Assembly (NCBI GenBank): GCA_023395575.1
Contig: JAEWZA010000251.1
Location: 1 to 8,864, forward strand
From: Bacillota bacterium
GTDB lineage: Bacteria; Bacillota; Clostridia; Acetivibrionales; DSM-1351
Length of the DNA stretch: 8,864 bases
Direction of reading: 5' to 3'
The notes under the pieces were generated by a model. The model had not been told where the DNA came from. It was given only the letters and a program-made list of their open reading frames with translations, and did not search any database. Positions 4,830 to 8,864 of this stretch are shown one piece after another. Every line of letters begins with the position of its first letter. Position 1 is the stretch's first letter. The position numbers and the translations under genes were made by a program.

Positions 4830-5879
4830 TTATTGCTCTGTATAGCTGGTAGTTGTATCAATAATGATTTGCTTCTTAACACCATCCCATACTAAGCTAA
4901 AATCCAGTGCATTCGCAAGATCCTTGAGCTTAAAATAATTATTTCCATTTATATTGTAAGCTTCTAGATAAATTTCTTCTCCATCAAGGTATATTCTAGA
5001 CCTATTAGTAACGCCCTTTACATCACCCTTTGTAGTAGGTGCAACAAGTTCCTTACCATCAGAAGTATAAGTCTCTCCAGGTAGAATGTCTATTGTCTTA
5101 CTAACACTATCCCAAGATACTTCAAATTCCATTTCTGAACCTGAAAATGCCATAGCTAAATCACGTAGCTTGAAATAATTATACCCGTCAATATTATATG
5201 AATAAAAAGCAATTTGCTTTCCATCTATAATAACTGTTGGAGTCGCAGGCTTTGCTATAACTTCTCTAACCTCAATAGGTAATAGCGTTGATTCACGTGT
5301 TGAAGATGAAGTCTCTTTATCTTCAAGTTCATATTCATCTACATATTCATATTCATCTACAAGATCATCTTTAAATTCATCTAAAAAATCATATACATCT
5401 TCAAATTCACCTTCAAAGATAACCCAAAGCGGGAACTCATATATTACTTCAAAATCTTGATTTCTAAAAGAAAAACCTAAATATAAAGGTTCTTTTCCTA
5501 ATATATCAAAATACTCGTACAAGTAAGGATTGTATGTGACCCTGCCGTCTTCCAGATCAGCCATGAAATCACCCATCTGTTCAAATGTAGGCGTTAACAC
5601 ACTTGAAGTAATCGTAACAGCATTAGGATCAGTTGTAACAATCTCAAAAAAATCATATGTACCTCTACTATTTGCCTCTGGTTTTTCAACAACAATAGCA
5701 GGTACTGTCTCACCATCCACAGTTATATCTCTGCCTTCAATAAACCCTGGCACAATTATTTGATACGCTGCATCTCCCCAATCAACATTTTCCTCATGGG
5801 CTGCACTTACAGGAACTACACTAAGACTAGTAATCAAAAAAGTAATCACTAGCATTTTTAACATTGCTCTAATATTCAT
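4830..5879 (-). CDS. Secreted protein with two copper-amine-oxidase-N-like stalk repeats
   Basis: This 349-residue protein begins with a signal peptide: basic start, hydrophobic core about residues 8-25 and a cleavage site near VPVSA-AH (26/27). It is therefore probably exported. The middle part (about 30-155) is not recognised. A strongly acidic stretch (about 156-190, rich in Asp, Glu and Tyr) links it to two tandem C-terminal repeats with the pattern YNI-D/N-G-x-NYFKL-R/K-DLA-x-A, at 228-243 and 308-323, 80 residues apart. This pattern is typical of the copper-amine-oxidase-N-like (stalk) domains of Clostridial surface proteins. No amine oxidase catalytic domain is present, so enzymatic activity should not be inferred from the domain name. 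AAGGAGG seven bases before the ATG fixes the start, and an excellent promoter precedes it. It is probably monocistronic. Confidence 0.85.
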   Translation of the reverse strand: MNIRAMLKMLVITFLITSLSVVPVSAAHEENVDWGDAAYQIIVPGFIEGRDITVDGETVPAIVVEKPEANSRGTYDFFEIVTTDPNAVTITSSVLTPTFEQMGDFMADLEDGRVTYNPYLYEYFDILGKEPLYLGFSFRNQDFEVIYEFPLWVIFEGEFEDVYDFLDEFKDDLVDEYEYVDEYELEDKETSSSTRESTLLPIEVREVIAKPATPTVIIDGKQIAFYSYNIDGYNYFKLRDLAMAFSGSEMEFEVSWDSVSKTIDILPGETYTSDGKELVAPTTKGDVKGVTNRSRIYLDGEEIYLEAYNINGNNYFKLKDLANALDFSLVWDGVKKQIIIDTTTSYTEQ

Positions 5880-5907
5880 AATTTTCCTCCTTTTATATTA
5901 TGAAGGT

Positions 5908-5936
5908 ATTCTAACATAGCGCATTCTTTGTTGCAA
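5908..5936 (-). promoter_or_regulatory. Promoter of the secreted stalk-domain protein gene
   Basis: On the minus strand, TTGCAA (5936-5931) and TAGAAT (5913-5908) are separated by exactly 17 bases, and TGT directly before the -10 box makes it an extended -10. Transcription would start near 5901, leaving about 22 bases of leader that include the AAGGAGG ribosome site. It resembles a housekeeping sigma-A promoter. The upstream 5937-6096 stretch is AT-rich with no other recognised feature. Confidence 0.65.
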
Positions 5937-6096
5937 TATGTAGATTTTTATTTTATTTTATCATTTTATGAATTTTTCTAGTTCTTTTATATAATTGTAT
6001 TAATTATATATTTTATAAAATTATCTATGTTCATCCATTTTTAGATTTCTTCAGATACTACTTGAAGTTATTATATAATGGTTTTCTTACAAAAAT

Positions 6097-6163
6097 AAAA
6101 ACACCTTGATACACATAGGAATCAGCTGTACAAGCTCTGTCTCCTTTTCAACAAGGTGTTTTT
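6097..6163. terminator. Terminator behind the topoisomerase-cyclophilin operon
   Basis: AAAAACACCTTG (6097-6108) pairs perfectly with CAAGGTGTTTTT (6152-6163). On the minus strand it follows the cyclophilin stop after about 16 bases and ends in TTTTTATTTTTG. The loop contains a smaller AGCT/AGCT hairpin. The stem is symmetrical enough to work on the plus strand too, although no plus-strand gene leads into it. Confidence 0.75.
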
Positions 6164-6179
6164 GTATTAATCTTGAATT

Positions 6180-6701
6180 TTAAACCTTATCTGGTTCAGG
6201 GTACTCTACGCCAAAAGTCTCAACTGTAACCTTTTTCATAACCTGTGCATCCTTTGGCTTATCACTGCTGTCTCTTTTTACACTAACAATTCTGTCTGCT
6301 TCTTCTATTCCCTCAATTACTTTACCAAATGCTGCGTATTGTCCATCTAGATGAGGAGCTCTTGCAACCATTATAAAGAATTGTGAACCTGCAGAGTTTG
6401 GAGCCATCGTTCTTGCCATAGATAAAACTCCCTTGTCATGCTTCAAATCGTTTTTGAAACCATTTGTAGAAAATTCACCTTTGATACTGTAATCTGGTCC
6501 GCCCATACCTGAACCGTCTGGATCTCCTCCCTGTATCATAAATCCTGGTATTACTCTGTGGAAGATTACTCCATCATAAAAACCTTTGTTTATAAGGGAG
6601 ATGAAATTATTTACAGTATTTGGTGCTACATCTGGGTAAAGCTCTGCTTTCATTATGTTTCCACTTTCCATCTCAATTGTTACTATTGGATTTTTGCTCA
6701 T
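6180..6701 (-). CDS. Cytoplasmic cyclophilin-type peptidyl-prolyl cis-trans isomerase
   Basis: This 173-residue single-domain cyclophilin catalyses cis-trans isomerisation of X-Pro bonds during protein folding. The signature FHRVIPGFMIQGGDP spans 47-61. Matching human cyclophilin A positions by eye, the active-site residues are Arg49 (R55), Phe54 (F60), Met55 (M61), Gln57 (Q63), Asn102, Gln107 (Q111) and Phe109 (F113). The cyclosporin-contact Trp121 is replaced by His117 (APHLDG), common in bacterial members and associated with weaker drug binding. There is no signal peptide or lipobox, so it is cytoplasmic. AAAGGAGAC precedes the ATG by about seven bases. It starts 35 bases after the topoisomerase stop and is very probably co-transcribed with it. 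The terminator follows directly. Confidence 0.95.
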   Translation of the reverse strand: MSKNPIVTIEMESGNIMKAELYPDVAPNTVNNFISLINKGFYDGVIFHRVIPGFMIQGGDPDGSGMGGPDYSIKGEFSTNGFKNDLKHDKGVLSMARTMAPNSAGSQFFIMVARAPHLDGQYAAFGKVIEGIEEADRIVSVKRDSSDKPKDAQVMKKVTVETFGVEYPEPDKV

Positions 6702-6736
6702 ATATTTGTCTCCTTTTTATTAAATGAATAATTTTA

Positions 6737-8864
6737 TTATTCTAATTTCAAGCTTAATTGTGTTTCTACTTTATCCTCTTCCTTGAGGTAGCAGCCAATT
6801 GCAGGTATATTCTTTGTCCTATAATAATTGGTATCTGAAAGCTTTCGCTCCTCCAAAGTCTGTATACTAACCAGTGTACTTCCCTTTTTAGAGGTTAGCA
6901 CCTGTACTCCTTGTGATGCCCTTGTAGTTTTTGGATTAATTTCTTCTGTATTGAAAACCAGAACCTTTTTTATACTGCTTTGTGCTGCTAAATCTATATC
7001 ACTATTTATAAACATCATTCTTACCAATGGTGATTCACTATAATAAGCATTCGCTAGCTTCTTTCTATTTGTTTTGGTTGCATAGCTTGACATTTCAATT
7101 TTTGCACCTTTTCCATTTTCATAAAAAAATAACATATAGCCTTCATAGTTGTCTGTAGCTGTAATATATACTATCTTTTCATCATTATCCAGACCTAACA
7201 GATTTGTAATATATTCTCCCAAACTGCTGGCTTTACAATCAGGTATGTCATATATCTTCATTTTGTACACATTGCATTTGTTTGAAAATAACAACAACTC
7301 CGATTTATTATGAGTTTCCACCTCTTGAATTATTGTATCATCATCCTTTAGCTTTTGCTCAGAACTTGATCTAAGGGAAACTAGAGTAATCTTTTTGAGA
7401 TAATTATGTTCTGTAAGAAATAGCTTCAAGTTGTAATCCTCAATAAGATGTTCTGTTGTTATTTCTTCAATATGCTCTTCACTGATTATATCTGTACGTC
7501 TTGGTTGTCCATACTTTTTAGCTACTTCCTTCAGCTGCTTTTGGATAATCTTCTTTATTCGTGCTTCACTTTTATAAATATCCTCTAAATCTGATATTTC
7601 CTTAATTAAATCCTCAATTTCACTTACCTTGTTTAAAATATATTCTTTGTTCAGATTTCTAAGCTTTATTTCAGCGATAAACTCAGATTGAATTTGATCA
7701 ATATCAAAGCCTTTCATCAAGTTTGGTACAACCAATGCATCCTGCTCTGTTCCTCTAATTATTGCAATTGCTTTATCAATATCAAGCAATATTTTCTTTA
7801 GTCCCAGTAATAGATGAAGCTTGTCCTTCTTTTTACCAATATCAAAAAAAGTCTGACGTTTTATACATTCTACTCTGAATTTGATCCATTCATTAAGAAT
7901 GGTCTTAATACCCATAACTCTGGGCTTTCCATTTATTAAAATATTAAAGTTACAATTGAAGCTGTCCTGTAATGGAGTAAACCTATAAAGCTTGTTCATA
8001 AGAGCATCAGCATCGGTATTTTTCTTGATATCAATTGTAAGCTTTAGCCCGCCTAAATCTGTTTCATCTCTGACATCAGTAATTTCCTTTATCTTTCCGC
8101 TTTTAACCAATTCGATAATTTGATCCATTATTGCCTCAACTGTAGTTGAATAAGGTATTTCAGTTATTTCTATACAGTTGTTGGCTTTGTCAAAATTGTA
8201 CTTAGCACGAACCTTGATGCCACCTTTTCCATTGTCATATATATCCCTAATATCCTTTTCAGAATATATTAATTGACCACCAGATGAGAAATCCGGAGCT
8301 TTTAAATATTCTGTAATATCAATATTCTCATTATCAATAAGAGCAGAGGTTGTTTCGCAGATTTCCTTCAAATTGAAGCTGCATATATTGCTAGCCATGC
8401 CAACTGCTATTCCTTGATTTGCGTTTACTAATATATTGGGATATGTAGTTGGTAAGAGAACTGGCTCCTTTATGGTACTATCATAGTTATCCATGAAGTC
8501 AACAGGATTTTTATCGATATCTTTGAATACTTCTTCACATATCTTGTCCAGCTTAGCCTCAGTATAACGAGGTGCAGCAAACTTCATATCTCTTGAAAAC
8601 TGCTTTCCAAAATTCCCCTTAGAATCAACAAAGGGATGAAGTAGTGCATTGTTTCCTCTTGTTAAACGCACCATAGTTTCATATATTGCCATATCTCCGT
8701 GGGGATTTAGCTTCATGGTTTGACCTACGATGTTTGAGGATTTAGTCCTTGACCCAGTCAGCAGTGACATCTTGTACATGGTGTAGAGTAGCTTTCTATG
8801 TGATGGCTTAAATCCATCAATTTCAGGAATGGCTCTTGATACAATTACACTCATAGCATATGGC
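6737..8864 (-). CDS. Type IIA DNA topoisomerase A subunit, ParC/GyrA-like (5' end beyond right edge)
   Basis: This is the DNA-breaking subunit of a type II topoisomerase, which passes one duplex through another with the ATPase B subunit. Coding continues upstream of ATG 8854: the frame reads Pro-Tyr-Ala-Met-Ser-Val-Ile, matching the internal YAMSVIV motif, so about 25 residues are missing. Numbering from that Met, DGFKPSHRKLLY lies at 13-24, PHGDMAIYET at 51-60 and the catalytic Tyr97 in AAPRYTEAKL (E. coli GyrA Tyr122). NPVDFMDNYD and LPTTYPNILVNANQGIAVGMA also fit. A charged coiled-coil region spans about 340-450, and the C-terminal part is a poorly conserved blade region. No QRRGGKG-like GyrA box is seen, which favours a ParC-like decatenase over gyrase. 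Ser83 of the quinolone pocket is Met here. It heads an operon with the cyclophilin. Confidence 0.9.
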   Translation of the reverse strand, partial: PYAMSVIVSRAIPEIDGFKPSHRKLLYTMYKMSLLTGSRTKSSNIVGQTMKLNPHGDMAIYETMVRLTRGNNALLHPFVDSKGNFGKQFSRDMKFAAPRYTEAKLDKICEEVFKDIDKNPVDFMDNYDSTIKEPVLLPTTYPNILVNANQGIAVGMASNICSFNLKEICETTSALIDNENIDITEYLKAPDFSSGGQLIYSEKDIRDIYDNGKGGIKVRAKYNFDKANNCIEITEIPYSTTVEAIMDQIIELVKSGKIKEITDVRDETDLGGLKLTIDIKKNTDADALMNKLYRFTPLQDSFNCNFNILINGKPRVMGIKTILNEWIKFRVECIKRQTFFDIGKKKDKLHLLLGLKKILLDIDKAIAIIRGTEQDALVVPNLMKGFDIDQIQSEFIAEIKLRNLNKEYILNKVSEIEDLIKEISDLEDIYKSEARIKKIIQKQLKEVAKKYGQPRRTDIISEEHIEEITTEHLIEDYNLKLFLTEHNYLKKITLVSLRSSSEQKLKDDDTIIQEVETHNKSELLLFSNKCNVYKMKIYDIPDCKASSLGEYITNLLGLDNDEKIVYITATDNYEGYMLFFYENGKGAKIEMSSYATKTNRKKLANAYYSESPLVRMMFINSDIDLAAQSSIKKVLVFNTEEINPKTTRASQGVQVLTSKKGSTLVSIQTLEERKLSDTNYYRTKNIPAIGCYLKEEDKVETQLSLKLE

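Noticed and set aside
6828..7043. Open frames opposite the long genes (for example 6828-7043, 644-856, 5530-5763, 3079-3264 and 1789-1977).
   Set aside because: They lie antisense within well-identified genes, lack convincing ribosome sites and encode no recognisable protein.
8852..8854. ATG 8854 as the topoisomerase start.
   Set aside because: The frame stays open to the edge and reads Tyr-Ala before the Met, which matches the internal YAMSVIV motif of the family, so the start lies outside the window.
1..8864. CRISPR array, tRNA, rRNA, integrase or insertion-sequence transposase.
   Set aside because: No regularly spaced repeats, cloverleaf or transposase-like reading frame is visible; the only mobile-like candidates are the non-coding elements listed.

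Overview
The window looks like chromosomal DNA from a low-GC Firmicute of the class Clostridia. The DNA is strongly AT-rich by eye, and every complete long gene ends in TAA. Shine-Dalgarno sites are mostly strong. The gene set also fits: QueT-family ECF transporter, MntP, COG2509-type FAD protein, secreted protein with copper-amine-oxidase-like stalk repeats, ParC-like topoisomerase subunit with a cyclophilin behind it. The genus is not determinable by eye.

Layout, left to right. Bases 1-53 (minus) are the first codons of a MntP-type Mn2+ exporter that leaves the window. Bases 54-357 hold its leader, an intrinsic terminator and structured repeat A. Then come trpS (minus, 358-1368), a 58-residue two-helix membrane protein (minus, 1505-1681) and queT (minus, 1805-2329). 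The 660-base gap to the next gene holds, on the minus strand, a queT leader with an 18-codon upstream ORF and two competing hairpins, an intrinsic terminator, structured repeat B and a promoter for B. It also holds, on the plus strand, the leader of an FAD-dependent oxidoreductase (3017-4441). That gene is followed by a 144-base terminal-inverted-repeat palindrome (element C) and a bidirectional terminator, which meets the convergent secreted stalk-domain protein (minus, 4830-5879). The right third is a minus-strand operon: a ParC/GyrA-like topoisomerase A subunit (continuing past the right edge), then a cyclophilin, then a strong terminator.

The protein-coding genes are mostly housekeeping: tRNA charging, queuosine-precursor uptake, topology control and protein folding. 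The novelty lies between the genes. Repeats A and B share a two-hairpin fold with base-pair-preserving differences, sit on the same strand, and each runs straight into an intrinsic terminator, so they may be copies of one small-RNA or regulatory-RNA family. The queT leader and the oxidoreductase leader both place their best ribosome-binding site in front of a tiny ORF rather than the gene. The oxidoreductase, the secreted protein and the 58-residue protein have no assignable substrate or pathway from this window.
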